A stretch of DNA of 54,268 nt from Thermosaccharophagus gerlachensis (GCA_041538025.1 JBGOEV010000013.1:1-54268), one strand, 5' to 3'. Shown: positions 15,387-24,825, counted from the first letter of the stretch. The notes: generated by a model not told the origin, from the letters alone. A program made the numbers and translations.

Positions 15387-16389
15387 TATCAATCTCAATG
15401 AGCTCAATTTGGTTTTCATCACATGTTCCAAGTGAGTGTTTAAAGTCGGAAGCAGTTTGTATGTAAGTTGGTTCTGGGCGTATACTGCCCAACCCAAGTT
15501 TGTTCCTTCTCTCCTGAATTATGCGCACGCCACAATAATCTACAGCCACTGGGTCAGCGCTAACTATTATACCCCCGTAGTTCCATCTAAACTTTGGGTT
15601 GTCTTCTGGACCACCATTGCATAGCGGACGAAGCGCATCACAGATCACCAACCGATGAGACGAGCGTATGTCGGGAAGACAATTCACATCAGCAACATAT
15701 GGGTCACAGCGGTTCATGTGATACCTGTTCGGGTTGTTAATTGAACCAAAGTGGTTTTTCAGCGCTGCAGTTATCCCAGCTATTTGATGTGTTTTGAGGA
15801 CAGGGGCGTTTATTATGGCATTGCATTGCTGTGCTACTATGTTGCTGACGAATGTCGCAACCTCACCGAATACTGAGAGTTGCTTACGATATCCAACTAC
15901 ATCAGTCCCATAGCAAAAGACGCCGGGCGGGCTTGTGCGTATGATGTAACCAGCCTTTTTAAGCTCGTCACATGTCCTATCCCAAACGACGATTTGCTCA
16001 GGGCGATGTTTGCAAAAAAGCAAGCTGGCTATGATGGCGTTCACGAGCAATGTGCTTGTTGAGAGTGTTGCACCTGCGATGCAGTTAACTTTTATGCCCA
16101 CAACATCGTTTTGCCTGATAAACTTGCGCCATGCTGATGTTATGTTGTCTGCATCTGTAAGCTTCAAAAGCGCTTCGTTGAGCATTTGGTAAAGTGCATT
16201 GTAAACAGCATTGGCATCAAGGACCCAATATGGCTTCTCATCTGGGAGAGAATAAAAAAGCTTATGGCGGACGATGACAACCTTTGAACGCTTTTGTTTT
16301 TGTTGTGTTTGGAGCGACAAAGAGTTTACAGCAGAGCCAAATGCCAGTATCCCACCAGTGGCTAATTTGAGGAACTGTCTTCGCTTCAT
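15379..16389 (-). CDS. DUF362-domain protein with Tat-type signal
   Basis: This 336-residue protein starts MKRRQFLKLATGG followed by a hydrophobic stretch, a classic twin-arginine export signal with an RRxFLK core. The rest matches the DUF362 family: NDVVGIKVNC, KTHQIAGITAALKNHFGSI and SADPVAVDYCG segments. The family's function is not established. The open frame continues 32 codons upstream, but ATG 16389 has a GAGG site and begins the Tat signal. It lies 10 bases downstream of the AmrS-like gene and is probably co-transcribed with it. No ferredoxin cysteines are present, unlike DUF362 proteins fused to ferredoxin. Confidence 0.82.
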   Translation of the reverse strand: MKRRQFLKLATGGILAFGSAVNSLSLQTQQKQKRSKVVIVRHKLFYSLPDEKPYWVLDANAVYNALYQMLNEALLKLTDADNITSAWRKFIRQNDVVGIKVNCIAGATLSTSTLLVNAIIASLLFCKHRPEQIVVWDRTCDELKKAGYIIRTSPPGVFCYGTDVVGYRKQLSVFGEVATFVSNIVAQQCNAIINAPVLKTHQIAGITAALKNHFGSINNPNRYHMNRCDPYVADVNCLPDIRSSHRLVICDALRPLCNGGPEDNPKFRWNYGGIIVSADPVAVDYCGVRIIQERRNKLGLGSIRPEPTYIQTASDFKHSLGTCDENQIELIEIDIT

Positions 16390-16399
16390 CTTGATGACC

Positions 16400-17569
16400 T
16401 CATTTCTGTGGTAGGCTCCAAATGCCCGGTATTGGCATCCCACAATCAGGACAACGCCCTTTGCGTATCCTGTTAAATCTGACAACGTAATTCACTCGCT
16501 GGATGAGCAGGGAACCACAGTATGGACAGTATGTTGACTCGCCTCCATGCCCGGGAACGTTGCCAACATACACATACCTTAAACCACTCTGGAAGGCGAC
16601 CCTCCTAAGCGCATCAATTGTCTTAGCAGGCGTTACTGGCAAGTTTCGCAGTTTATACATCGGGAAGAAGCGTGTGAAGTGTAACGGGACGTCAGCTCCT
16701 ACATTTCGTTTTATCCACTCGCACATCTGTTTGACTGATTCTTTGTCATCGTTCAAGCTCGGCACCACGAGGTATGTCAGCTCAAGCCATGCGTTTGACT
16801 CGTTTGCAATAACCTTGATGGCATCTAAAACAGGTTTTAGTTGCCCACCGCATACTTCACGATAAAACGAATCACTGAAAGCCTTAAGGTCAATGTTGAA
16901 TGCATCCATGTAACGGCAAAGTTCTTTTAACGGCTCGGGGTTGACGAAAGCAGCAGTGTGGCATATATTGAGCAAGCCAGCTTTCCTTGCCTCCTTAGCA
17001 CAATCAATCGCATACTCAATGAAGTTAACAGGTTCAGTGTATGTGTAGGCTATAGCTTTGCACCCGAGTGACTTTGCTTCTTCAACCACATCTTCAGGTC
17101 TCATGTAAACGCTTTGAGTGTCCTCTGGGCGAACTTGTGATATTTGCCAGCTCTGGCAATACTTGCATGTGAGGTTACAGCAAGCTGTTGCTATTCCGAA
17201 TGTTTTCACTGATGGCAAAACATGGTATAGTGGTAGCTTCTCAATTGGGTCAATAAGTTTAGCGCATACGCGCCCATAAACGAGCGTGTAGTAAGTGCCA
17301 TTTCTGTTTTCCCTCGCACCGCAGAAGCCCCTTTCACCATGTGCCACAATGCATCTCCTCGGGCATAACAGACACTCAATCTTTCCATCATTAAGTGGTT
17401 TGTAAAAGCGTGCACGCACTAAGCTTATTGCCGATGCAGCAAGTAAGCAAGTCCTCGCATTGAGCAACGAGTAGCACGATATCAGATGGATCAGGAATTT
17501 CCGCCTACTCAAACTATGCTTACCGCTATTTGGGCAAATCAGCTCACGTAACACTTCATTTGAGCGCAT
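16400..17569 (-). CDS. AmrS-like radical SAM protein (AmmeMemoRadiSam-system type) with an N-terminal hydrophobic extension
   Basis: This 389-residue radical SAM enzyme carries the cluster motif CNLTCKYC near residue 133, an upstream cysteine pair in CLLCPRRC and GFCGAREN, and C-terminal zinc-ribbon-like pairs CPYCG and CPDCG. These are features of the AmmeMemoRadiSam radical SAM protein and its pyruvate-formate-lyase-activase-like relatives. The first 50 residues are unusual: SRRKFLIHL followed by a hydrophobic run resembles a Tat signal, odd for a radical SAM enzyme, which normally works in the cytoplasm. ATG with AAGGTGA upstream. It forms a pair with the Tat-signal DUF362 gene. The reaction is unknown. 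Confidence 0.82.
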   Translation of the reverse strand: MRSNEVLRELICPNSGKHSLSRRKFLIHLISCYSLLNARTCLLAASAISLVRARFYKPLNDGKIECLLCPRRCIVAHGERGFCGARENRNGTYYTLVYGRVCAKLIDPIEKLPLYHVLPSVKTFGIATACCNLTCKYCQSWQISQVRPEDTQSVYMRPEDVVEEAKSLGCKAIAYTYTEPVNFIEYAIDCAKEARKAGLLNICHTAAFVNPEPLKELCRYMDAFNIDLKAFSDSFYREVCGGQLKPVLDAIKVIANESNAWLELTYLVVPSLNDDKESVKQMCEWIKRNVGADVPLHFTRFFPMYKLRNLPVTPAKTIDALRRVAFQSGLRYVYVGNVPGHGGESTYCPYCGSLLIQRVNYVVRFNRIRKGRCPDCGMPIPGIWSLPQK

Positions 17570-17638
17570 TTGCTTTCACCTTTTGAAGGCTTGTGAGTTT
17601 GGTTTCAACTGCATCATAAGAGTTGAAAGGGAACGCAT

Positions 17639-20317
17639 TCACATGCGAGTTCTTTTTGAGGGCAATCCCCATGTGCTAAGCAAACCTGAAAGGTCTGTCT
17701 TGAATGTGTTGTTCAATGCCTCCAAGAGCACATCAGCCCATGTGTTATTGGTTGTATCACTGAGGCTGCGCATGAAGCTGAAGAAACGCTGATAAGGGCT
17801 CATGTCAATCAATTCCTGTCCATAACCGTTAGCGCTGAGCAGGTAGAGGAGCATTCCGAGGGCAACATCAGAATTCAATTTCGTTATGTCAGCACCTTGC
17901 TTCACATACTGCATAAGCGCGTTAGTAGCCCTTTCTTGAGTCCTTATGACCTCCTCGTGTGGAAGTTTGATTGCGCTTGGGCTGCCTATCGTATCCCTTG
18001 TTTCGCTGACCAAGTTGTATTGAAGCCCTGCAGCACCAAGCCTTGCGAACGCATCAAGCCATATATGTTTCGTCTCGCCAAGCGCTTCAAAGTTTAATTC
18101 CTTTGAGGAGAGAAAAGCCTTCGCGAGTTCTTTGAATCCGAGTTGCCAAGACGGTGGGTCACCAACCTGCGATGTGCTCATCGTGATTATGTTTTGTGAG
18201 CGCCCACGAACACCATCTGCAAGAACTACGATTATCGGTTCTCTGGAAGCGATGTCACAACCAGTCCATTGCGCAAGGCATTCAGATGCAGCTTCCCATA
18301 TGTTAGGCAAGTTATATTGACGGACACTCACGCTTACATCAAATGGCATAACCACAACAACCTTCTCACCTTCCCATATGTCAGCAAACACCCAATTCAA
18401 CTCACCATGAATCACTTCCTTCACCTTGCCCATCCATTTGCCAAGCCTCTCAACAAAGCCCGCATTGTTTTCTTGAAGCAGTGAGAGTGCTCCCTCAATG
18501 TCATCGCTTAAACCGCACTCTGGGTATTGCTGTAGCAATTGCCTGTATATCTTTATGGCGTTCTTTCTGTCGCCAGAAAGCTCATAAGCCCTCGCAAGTA
18601 GGAAAGTGCTTGGCACATACAACTCACCCGTAGGGAACTGTTCAACCAACCTTCTAAGTCTTTCCTTTGCGCCTTTTATATCGCCTCTCTCCAATGCTAT
18701 AACCCCGCCAATGAACAGTGCTTCATCTTCAAGGTCACTAATGCCAATTGCATAACCAATGTGATGTCTTTCGCCTTCTTCCCATGCCCTCTCAGCAGCC
18801 TTGTAGTAGTATCGCATCACCTTCAGGAACATCTCTCTATCCCGACCGAGGGCTGGTGGGAATACAGTTGGGAAAGCCCTTGATAAGCTCACATAGGATT
18901 CAAGGCAACGTGGGTAGTTGTTTTTGTTTTGGTAGTAACGCAACACTTTATACCAAGCTTCGGCATCGTAGCCACATCCCGGAAACGCTGTTAGCAGTTG
19001 CTGAAGCGCAAGTGCTTCTTTCTCTTCATCGTCAAGCTGCCAGTAGCATTGTGCTATCTCGTATAGGGCATTGACTTGGAGTGGATGTCCTCTAAGTGTC
19101 GCAACTATTTGAAAGACGCTTACGGCACTTTTTGCCTTCTCCCAGTTCGCCAATGTTGGAACTGGTGTTCTTGCGCTCCCAACTGCAGCACGCCACTCGG
19201 GAAGCAAGCGATAGATCTCCTCAGGACCCGAAGCCCTCGCAAACCTGTCTATGAGCACCTCCATTGCCTGATAGCACTTGCCGATATTGAAAAGAGCTTC
19301 ACCCCACTTATCGTGACCTCGCATCAATGTTAAGAAGCGCTTGTATGCTTGTATGGCTTCGCTGTATTGACCCATCGCTTGCAGATGTAAACCCTCGTTG
19401 AAAATGTCGTCAGCTATATCTGAGGGAAATGTCATAGCAAGCACATGTTGAGGACGCCTTGTAATCTCGTTTATCTGCCTAACTGCTTCCCTTGCGAGTG
19501 TGCTTGCAGGGAAGCTGTTCAAAAATTCCTCAAAGCAACGGAGCGCCATGCCATCCATATTCATGCTTTTGTAGGATTGCCCAATAGCAAAAGCAGCGTC
19601 GTCGGCATATATGCTGAATGGGAAATCGTTAACTAACCTCTCAAACATCCTTATTGCAGTCATGTAATTCCCAAGTTCACGATACTTGGATGCAGCGACC
19701 CAAAGCGCATCATCACAGCATGGGCTATACGGATGCTCATTAAGAAGTCTCTCAAGCGCATGTAATGCTTCCCTCTCCATGCGCTCATTGGTGTAAAAGC
19801 GCACGAGTGCACAAAGTGCATTGTCAGCATAAATGCTGTTTGGGTATTCATTTGCAAGCTTCTCAAGCAGTTGAGCCCTCGTAAATTTGTCAGCGACAAA
19901 CTCCCGCTCATAGCGTTGGGCGAGCATCCACAGGGCATCATCAGCAAGGTGACTTTTGGGGAAACGCTGAACCAGTGTTTGAAGAGCCTCAACTTGCTTT
20001 CGTGTATTTTTGAGCAAACCATATAGCCTCGCACGATACATATACATGTATGGCGCAAAGTCGCTCTCAGGATAGAGGTTGAGGAAGTCGTCAATCGCCC
20101 TCAGGGCAAGTTCTATTTGCTCTTTTTGGTCTGGACGACAACATGAGTAAACAGCTCTTGCAACATCATCAAACATATTGAAAGCAGTTAGCCTGCTTGG
20201 GAACCTCACCACATTACCAAATTGCGTTTTCCCAGCACCCGCAGCAAAGCAAGTGGAAGCGTAAAGGAGAACAAAAGTAAATTGAATCAACGCCCGCACC
20301 TTGTTTGTTTGTTTCAT
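17639..20317 (-). CDS. Large exported TPR-repeat protein
   Basis: This 892-residue protein has a signal peptide (KQTNKVRALIQF then a hydrophobic core ending CFAAGA, near residues 1-30). At least ten tetratricopeptide-like repeats follow, with the BamD/YbgF-style pattern of FPxSxxADDA at each turn boundary. The repeats fill roughly residues 50-600. The remaining 290 residues contain VVVVMPFDVSVSV and a long helical tail. I do not recognise a catalytic motif there, though the layout could hide a peptidase-like domain. The third of three closely spaced ATGs (20317) was chosen because GGGAGGG sits at the right distance. It is probably a periplasmic or outer-membrane scaffold. Confidence 0.75.
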   Translation of the reverse strand: MKQTNKVRALIQFTFVLLYASTCFAAGAGKTQFGNVVRFPSRLTAFNMFDDVARAVYSCCRPDQKEQIELALRAIDDFLNLYPESDFAPYMYMYRARLYGLLKNTRKQVEALQTLVQRFPKSHLADDALWMLAQRYEREFVADKFTRAQLLEKLANEYPNSIYADNALCALVRFYTNERMEREALHALERLLNEHPYSPCCDDALWVAASKYRELGNYMTAIRMFERLVNDFPFSIYADDAAFAIGQSYKSMNMDGMALRCFEEFLNSFPASTLAREAVRQINEITRRPQHVLAMTFPSDIADDIFNEGLHLQAMGQYSEAIQAYKRFLTLMRGHDKWGEALFNIGKCYQAMEVLIDRFARASGPEEIYRLLPEWRAAVGSARTPVPTLANWEKAKSAVSVFQIVATLRGHPLQVNALYEIAQCYWQLDDEEKEALALQQLLTAFPGCGYDAEAWYKVLRYYQNKNNYPRCLESYVSLSRAFPTVFPPALGRDREMFLKVMRYYYKAAERAWEEGERHHIGYAIGISDLEDEALFIGGVIALERGDIKGAKERLRRLVEQFPTGELYVPSTFLLARAYELSGDRKNAIKIYRQLLQQYPECGLSDDIEGALSLLQENNAGFVERLGKWMGKVKEVIHGELNWVFADIWEGEKVVVVMPFDVSVSVRQYNLPNIWEAASECLAQWTGCDIASREPIIVVLADGVRGRSQNIITMSTSQVGDPPSWQLGFKELAKAFLSSKELNFEALGETKHIWLDAFARLGAAGLQYNLVSETRDTIGSPSAIKLPHEEVIRTQERATNALMQYVKQGADITKLNSDVALGMLLYLLSANGYGQELIDMSPYQRFFSFMRSLSDTTNNTWADVLLEALNNTFKTDLSGLLSTWGLPSKRTRM

Positions 20318-20391
20318 GCTCATCATCCCTCCCACTCTGTTGGTGGTTCAATTCCCAAGTTTAATTTTACCATCCCTGTGGACTTGTGTTT

Positions 20392-21402
20392 TTATGTGGC
20401 GAGCACTTGAGCCAAAACAAGTAGCGACTTATCAAGTGGTTTTCGTTTTGAGTATGCTTCTTCAAGCGGTGTTAAAGTGATCTTGCCGTTTACTTCTCCG
20501 ACCATCTTATCTGCTTCGCCTGCAAGCAGTGCTTCAACGGCAGCAACACCGAGCTTGCTTGCAAGCACTCTATCCCTTGCTGTTGGTTTTCCACCACGCT
20601 GTATGTGTCCGAGAACGGTCACTCGTGAATCGAGCCCTGTCTTTTCGCCGATGAGTCGTGCAAGTTGGAATGCTCCACCTGCTTCATCGCCTTCAGCCAC
20701 TACCATGATGCAACTTGTCTTGCCCATGTTATGCCAGTTGAGCAGTTCTCTTGCGAGTTTATCAATGTCCGTCCTCTCCTCGGGGATAAGGATTGCCTCG
20801 GCACCACCAGCAACACCAACATCCGTTGCTATAAACCCACGGAACCTCCCCATAACTTCAACCCAGAATATACGTCCATGAGCTATCGCCGTATCCCTTA
20901 TCCTGTCAATAGCATCAAGCGCTGTGTTAATTGCTGTATCAAACCCGATCGTATAATCTGTCCCATAAAGGTCGTTATCAATCGTTGCAGGCACTCCTAT
21001 CACTGGAATGCCAGATTCAACATAAAGTTTGTGAGCCCCTCTGAAAGTTCCACCACCACCTATTGCCACAAGCCCTTCAATCCCTGCTTGACGCAGTTTC
21101 TCTATCGCTTTCATCCTGCCAGCCTTGTAATAAAACTCTTTACAACGAGATGTCTTCAATATCGTTCCACCAGTCTGGATGATGTTTGAAACCGCCATTC
21201 TATCCATGTGGACGAAGTCACCCTCAATCATTCCCTGATAGCCTCTCATGATGCCGATAACTTCAACACCGTGATATATGGCAGTGCGCACAACCGCCCT
21301 TATGCATGCATTCATCCCTGGTGCATCGCCACCACTCGTGAAAACGCCAATTCGTTTTATACTTGCCCTCTTCCTCGGCTTCGCATAGAGCCAAGTGCTC
21401 AC
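20392..21402 (-). CDS. pfkA: 6-phosphofructokinase with altered GGDG motif
   Basis: This 336-residue PfkA-family protein phosphorylates fructose 6-phosphate in glycolysis. Family motifs are present: TSGGDAPGMNACIRA at 23-37, the catalytic PATIDNDLYGTDYTIGFDTA, and the C-terminal GHIQRGGKPTARDR. The ATP/Mg loop, usually GGDGS, is IGGGGTF here (G117 replaces the conserved Asp), confirmed codon by codon. This could alter the metal site or the phosphoryl donor. Start is GTG at 21402 after AAGGTGGTGAG; it adds about 15 residues over E. coli PfkA and no better start is visible. It follows the GT39-like gene by 30 bases on the same strand. Confidence 0.88.
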   Translation of the reverse strand: MSTWLYAKPRKRASIKRIGVFTSGGDAPGMNACIRAVVRTAIYHGVEVIGIMRGYQGMIEGDFVHMDRMAVSNIIQTGGTILKTSRCKEFYYKAGRMKAIEKLRQAGIEGLVAIGGGGTFRGAHKLYVESGIPVIGVPATIDNDLYGTDYTIGFDTAINTALDAIDRIRDTAIAHGRIFWVEVMGRFRGFIATDVGVAGGAEAILIPEERTDIDKLARELLNWHNMGKTSCIMVVAEGDEAGGAFQLARLIGEKTGLDSRVTVLGHIQRGGKPTARDRVLASKLGVAAVEALLAGEADKMVGEVNGKITLTPLEEAYSKRKPLDKSLLVLAQVLAT

Positions 21403-21432
21403 ATCCGCTCACCACCTTTGCAAGGTTGTTTT

Positions 21433-22920
21433 TCACTCCTTAAAGCACTCGTATATGCTGACGCCACGCATCTTTAGCACAAGCTTCAACTTCAAATCTT
21501 TCCTCAACCGCAACTTTTTAGTCACCTCATCTTCCTTCCATTTCACCCATGGACGCCAATCTGTCGTTTCAACGAGCCAAAACTTTCCACGCTCAAGCTC
21601 GTCAATGCTTTCAAAGCTTGCGTTAGGTTCAATCAAAAGTGCGAATGCAGTTGCAGCAGTGGCTGTTCTTTCACTCAAGCCGACCACCTTATGCCCTGCA
21701 GTTGAGCCCAAGTGATATGAGATCGGAGGGAACGAAAGCACAGATGAGTGAAGTATTAACTCGCTATGCTTTCGGTGCCTTTTGAGGTATGAGGCGACCT
21801 CTTTCCACTGTGCTTCAGCATATGCTTCATCAAAGAAGTAAAATGCAAGCGATGATGCATTCAAGCATAGCACAAAACATAACAACGCGATTGCCAAAGC
21901 CTTCTTATGTTTCGCTATCGCGCATGAGACGATAAAGCAGTATGCTGGCAAGACTGGCAGGAGCGTTCTCGGGTGCCAGACTGGCACAAGCACTGAAACA
22001 AGTAGCCATAGAAGGACGCTTAAAACAAAAACGAACGCTGGGAATGATTCACATTGTGACCTAAAGCAGATGAGCAAACCATACACGAACAAGTATGCGA
22101 ATGTGAGGAACGCAAGTATCGTGATAATGCGCGCATGTATGACTGAGTGGTGCACTGATGGTGCAAACATGCTAAAGTCGTGGAACATGTCAAGCAAGCA
22201 AAGAAGCCCTGCATGTGACATGTGAAAACCTTTTGCAACGGACATTGTGCGACTAAGAAGGAACTTAGCCCAAGGTAGCATCATGGCAAATGTAACGATT
22301 TGAGCCATACACCATGCCTTAGCCGAATACCGATTCCTCCTAAGGTGGAATGCACCTATGAGAGCAATGGCAAGCAATGGTGGTATGGAAATGAAGTGCG
22401 TGTAGAATGACAAGAGAGCAAAGACGCAATAGAGTGCCACAAGGTGGTATTGCTTTTTTGAACAGCAGTTGCATTCGCTTGCTTTCAAGATATGCATTGC
22501 CAGAAGCATCGCAATAGCCAGAAAAGCTGTGCAAGGTATGTAGCTCCACACCTTTTGGCTAAAATAGACAAGGTAGCAGTTTGTAGCAGTGATAAGCCCA
22601 CAAACAAGTGCAAGCCATATACCGCCACAGAGCATGCCTATCTCAAAAGCTATCCAAACGACAACCGTGCCAGCCACAACGCTTAAAACCCTCGCCCAAA
22701 CATAGCCATCAACCTCGTTCCACAGCTTTTGAACCACAAACCATAGCGGTCCATAGTTTTCGTGTGGTAGTATTTTTAAGAGCCTTTCCCAAGGCAATTT
22801 GCTGTAAAGCAATACTACAGCCTCATCACAATAAAGGTCTCTCCCAACTATTCCGAGCGTGCGAATGAACAAAGCAATCAAAAGCACACATGCAAGTGCA
22901 AATAGCCTTTTGGTTTGCAT
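21433..22920 (-). CDS. Polytopic glycosyltransferase, GT39/PMT_2-like
   Basis: This 495-residue membrane protein has about eleven hydrophobic segments. The first luminal loop carries RDLYCDEAVVLL, the acidic motif typical of the ArnT/PMT (GT39/GT83) superfamily, which moves sugars from polyprenyl-phosphate carriers to proteins or lipids. The C-terminal 100 residues form a soluble domain. ATG 22920 was chosen; the frame extends eight codons upstream to a GTG. A perfect TATAAT on this strand lies about 54 bases upstream. Downstream genes on the same strand are pfkA and the TPR protein. The acceptor is unknown. Confidence 0.75.
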   Translation of the reverse strand: MQTKRLFALACVLLIALFIRTLGIVGRDLYCDEAVVLLYSKLPWERLLKILPHENYGPLWFVVQKLWNEVDGYVWARVLSVVAGTVVVWIAFEIGMLCGGIWLALVCGLITATNCYLVYFSQKVWSYIPCTAFLAIAMLLAMHILKASECNCCSKKQYHLVALYCVFALLSFYTHFISIPPLLAIALIGAFHLRRNRYSAKAWCMAQIVTFAMMLPWAKFLLSRTMSVAKGFHMSHAGLLCLLDMFHDFSMFAPSVHHSVIHARIITILAFLTFAYLFVYGLLICFRSQCESFPAFVFVLSVLLWLLVSVLVPVWHPRTLLPVLPAYCFIVSCAIAKHKKALAIALLCFVLCLNASSLAFYFFDEAYAEAQWKEVASYLKRHRKHSELILHSSVLSFPPISYHLGSTAGHKVVGLSERTATAATAFALLIEPNASFESIDELERGKFWLVETTDWRPWVKWKEDEVTKKLRLRKDLKLKLVLKMRGVSIYECFKE

Positions 22921-22973
22921 TAAGCATTCACCGTTCCTGCCCACAGCGATTCGTTCCCAACTTGCAATTGCAC

Positions 22974-23002
22974 ATTATACGCTGTGTAGCTTAACTTGAT
23001 AG
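22974..23002 (-). promoter_or_regulatory. Candidate promoter for the GT39-like/pfkA genes
   Basis: On the minus strand a perfect -10 TATAAT lies at 22974-22979. The matching -35 region 16-17 bases upstream (TATCAA or CTATCA) is weak. It sits about 54 bases before the GT39-like start, in a divergent intergenic region. Unconfirmed. Confidence 0.4.
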
Positions 23003-23025
23003 AGGGCTTCGTAGCTCTCTTTAAT
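22996..23025 (+). promoter_or_regulatory. Candidate promoter for the M50 protease/trpS genes
   Basis: TTGATA at 22996-23001 and TTTAAT at 23020-23025 are 18 bases apart. An 8-bp inverted repeat (23001-23008 with 23013-23020, one G-T pair) lies in the spacer and may be an operator. The start codon at 23101 is about 75 bases downstream. Moderate fit only. Confidence 0.35.
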
Positions 23026-23100
23026 ACACCATGTTAAACTGAATTGGCGATTGTGGTGCAATAGTGCGGGTTTACACATGTGAAGGGAGGTTCACTTGAG

Positions 23101-23799
23101 TTGCAAGAAGGTATCTTTGGGCTGATTGAAGTTTTGCGCAATATAGCATTTGCTGCGCCAGCGTTCATCCTCGGGATAGTCATACATGAGTGTGCTCATG
23201 CATACGTTGCGTGGAAGTTAGGCGATCCGACAGCTGTAGTTGAAGGGCGCTTGACGCTTGATCCGAGAGCACACTTTGATCCACTTGGCGCAATCATGTT
23301 TCTATTGAGCGTTATTGCAGGCGTTGGTTTTGGTTGGGCTAAACCAGTCCCAGTCAATTGGTGGCGTTTTCGTAACCCGATTAGAGATATGGCTCTCGTT
23401 GCAGCTGCTGGTCCGTTAGCTAACTTCGTTCTCGCTTTCATTTGGTATGTGTTGCTCATTGTTATAGTCGTTGCAATGCGATTGCTTGAGCCGTTCTTTG
23501 CCATCCCAGTGGTGGGGAGCATATTTATGATAGCGATGATAGTGCTTGAAAATATTGCCGTATACGGTGTTGCTATAAACTTTGCGCTGAGTGCTTTCAA
23601 CCTTATTCCAATACCACCTCTTGATGGTGGCAGAATTGCTGTTGCGATTTTGCCATCAAGACTGGGCTATGAGCTTGCTCGCCTTGAGCCGTTTGGCTTT
23701 TTGATATTGCTTTTGCTATTGTGGCTTGGTGTGTTCAAAATCATGTTCATTCCGTTCCAAGGTCTACTCACACTGATGTTTTCGGTGCTTCCCAAATAA
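23101..23799 (+). CDS. Site-2 protease family (M50) membrane metalloprotease
   Basis: This 232-residue membrane protein carries the zinc motif HECAH (in VIHECAHAYVAWKLGD near residue 29) and the second ligand motif NLIPIPPLDGGRI near 172, both diagnostic of the small M50 family (YwhC/Rv-type) with four to six membrane helices. The frame opens at GTG 23080. I prefer TTG 23101, because GGGAGG at 23085-23090 is then well spaced and the protein starts MQEGIFGLIEV. It lies upstream of trpS and scpA-scpB, a neighbourhood seen for this family in many bacteria. The substrate is unknown. Confidence 0.85.
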   Translation: MQEGIFGLIEVLRNIAFAAPAFILGIVIHECAHAYVAWKLGDPTAVVEGRLTLDPRAHFDPLGAIMFLLSVIAGVGFGWAKPVPVNWWRFRNPIRDMALVAAAGPLANFVLAFIWYVLLIVIVVAMRLLEPFFAIPVVGSIFMIAMIVLENIAVYGVAINFALSAFNLIPIPPLDGGRIAVAILPSRLGYELARLEPFGFLILLLLLWLGVFKIMFIPFQGLLTLMFSVLPK

Positions 23800-23826
23800 C
23801 AAAATAAGCTAATGGGAGGGTGGACT

Positions 23827-24825
23827 ATGTCACACGGAAAGGTGAAGAAGGGACGCATATTAAGTGGCATGCGTCCGACAGGCAAGCTTCACCTTGGAAA
23901 CCTTGAAGGTGCTTTAAAGCAATGGGTTGAACTACAGGATGATTATGAGTGCTTCTTTGAGATAGCAGACTGGCATGCTCTAACAACAGCATGGCAGGAT
24001 ACAAGTGAGCTATCGCAATTTATAAGAGACCTCGCAATTGATTGGCTTAGCGCAGGTATAGACCCTAACAGGAGCGTCGTATTCGTTCAATCACTCGTTC
24101 CAGAGCATGCTGAGCTTCATTTGCTCTTCTCCATGTTTGTTCCAGTCCCATGGCTTGAGCGCAACCCGACTTACAAGGACTGGATTGATGAGCTTGGACC
24201 TTCAGCAGCCACATATGGTCTTTTAGGGTATCCAGTCCTTCAAGCTGCAGACATCCTCATCTACAAGGCTGATACAGTCCCAGTTGGCAAAGACCAGCTA
24301 CCGCACCTTGAGTTGGCGAGAGAAATCGCAAGGCGCTTCAATCATCTTTACGGTAACATTTTCCCTGAGCCTCAGGCGAGGATTACCGAGTTTGCGCTTG
24401 TGCCCGGGATTGATGGGCGCAAGATGAGCAAGACATACAACAACCACATACTTATGTCGGAGCCGAAAGAGGAAGTTGAACGCAAGATAAAACGCATGTT
24501 CACAGACCCACAGAAAATCCGCATGGGTGATCCGGGTCACCCAGAAGGATGCCCCGTCTTCAGCCTGCATAGGATTTACAACGCAGGTGAAACGCAGGAT
24601 ATTGAAGTTGAGTGTCGTTCTGGGAAGCTTGGGTGTGTTCCATGCAAGGAAAAACTCGCAAAGAGGGTGAACGAGGAGCTTGAACTGTATCGTCAAAGAA
24701 GAGCATACTATGAAGCGCATATAGACGAACTTGATGAGCTGCTCCGTGAAGGCAGTAAGAAAGCAAGGGAGGTGGCTAAGCGCACCCTTGAGGAAGTTCG
24801 CACCGCAATGAAGCTTTGGAAGTGA
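23827..24825 (+). CDS. trpS: Tryptophan-tRNA ligase
   Basis: This 332-residue class I aminoacyl-tRNA synthetase charges tRNA-Trp. The first signature is PTGKLHLGNLEGALKQW (HIGH-type HLGN) at about 18-34 and the second is KMSKTYNNHI (KMSKS-type) near 202. Between them are the tryptophan-binding segments YPVLQAADILIYKAD and VGKDQLPHLELAREIARRFN. The ATG at 23827 follows GGGAGGG and was preferred to the ATG at 23812, which overlaps that site. Length fits bacterial TrpS. It starts 27 bases after the M50 protease and is likely in the same transcript as scpA and scpB. Confidence 0.95.
   Translation: MSHGKVKKGRILSGMRPTGKLHLGNLEGALKQWVELQDDYECFFEIADWHALTTAWQDTSELSQFIRDLAIDWLSAGIDPNRSVVFVQSLVPEHAELHLLFSMFVPVPWLERNPTYKDWIDELGPSAATYGLLGYPVLQAADILIYKADTVPVGKDQLPHLELAREIARRFNHLYGNIFPEPQARITEFALVPGIDGRKMSKTYNNHILMSEPKEEVERKIKRMFTDPQKIRMGDPGHPEGCPVFSLHRIYNAGETQDIEVECRSGKLGCVPCKEKLAKRVNEELELYRQRRAYYEAHIDELDELLREGSKKAREVAKRTLEEVRTAMKLWK

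Noticed and set aside
21035..21060. Treating the phosphofructokinase as a PPi-dependent enzyme.
   Set aside because: PPi-PFKs typically have GGDD and a Lys after the catalytic strand; this sequence has GGGG and Ala, so the donor cannot be assigned.
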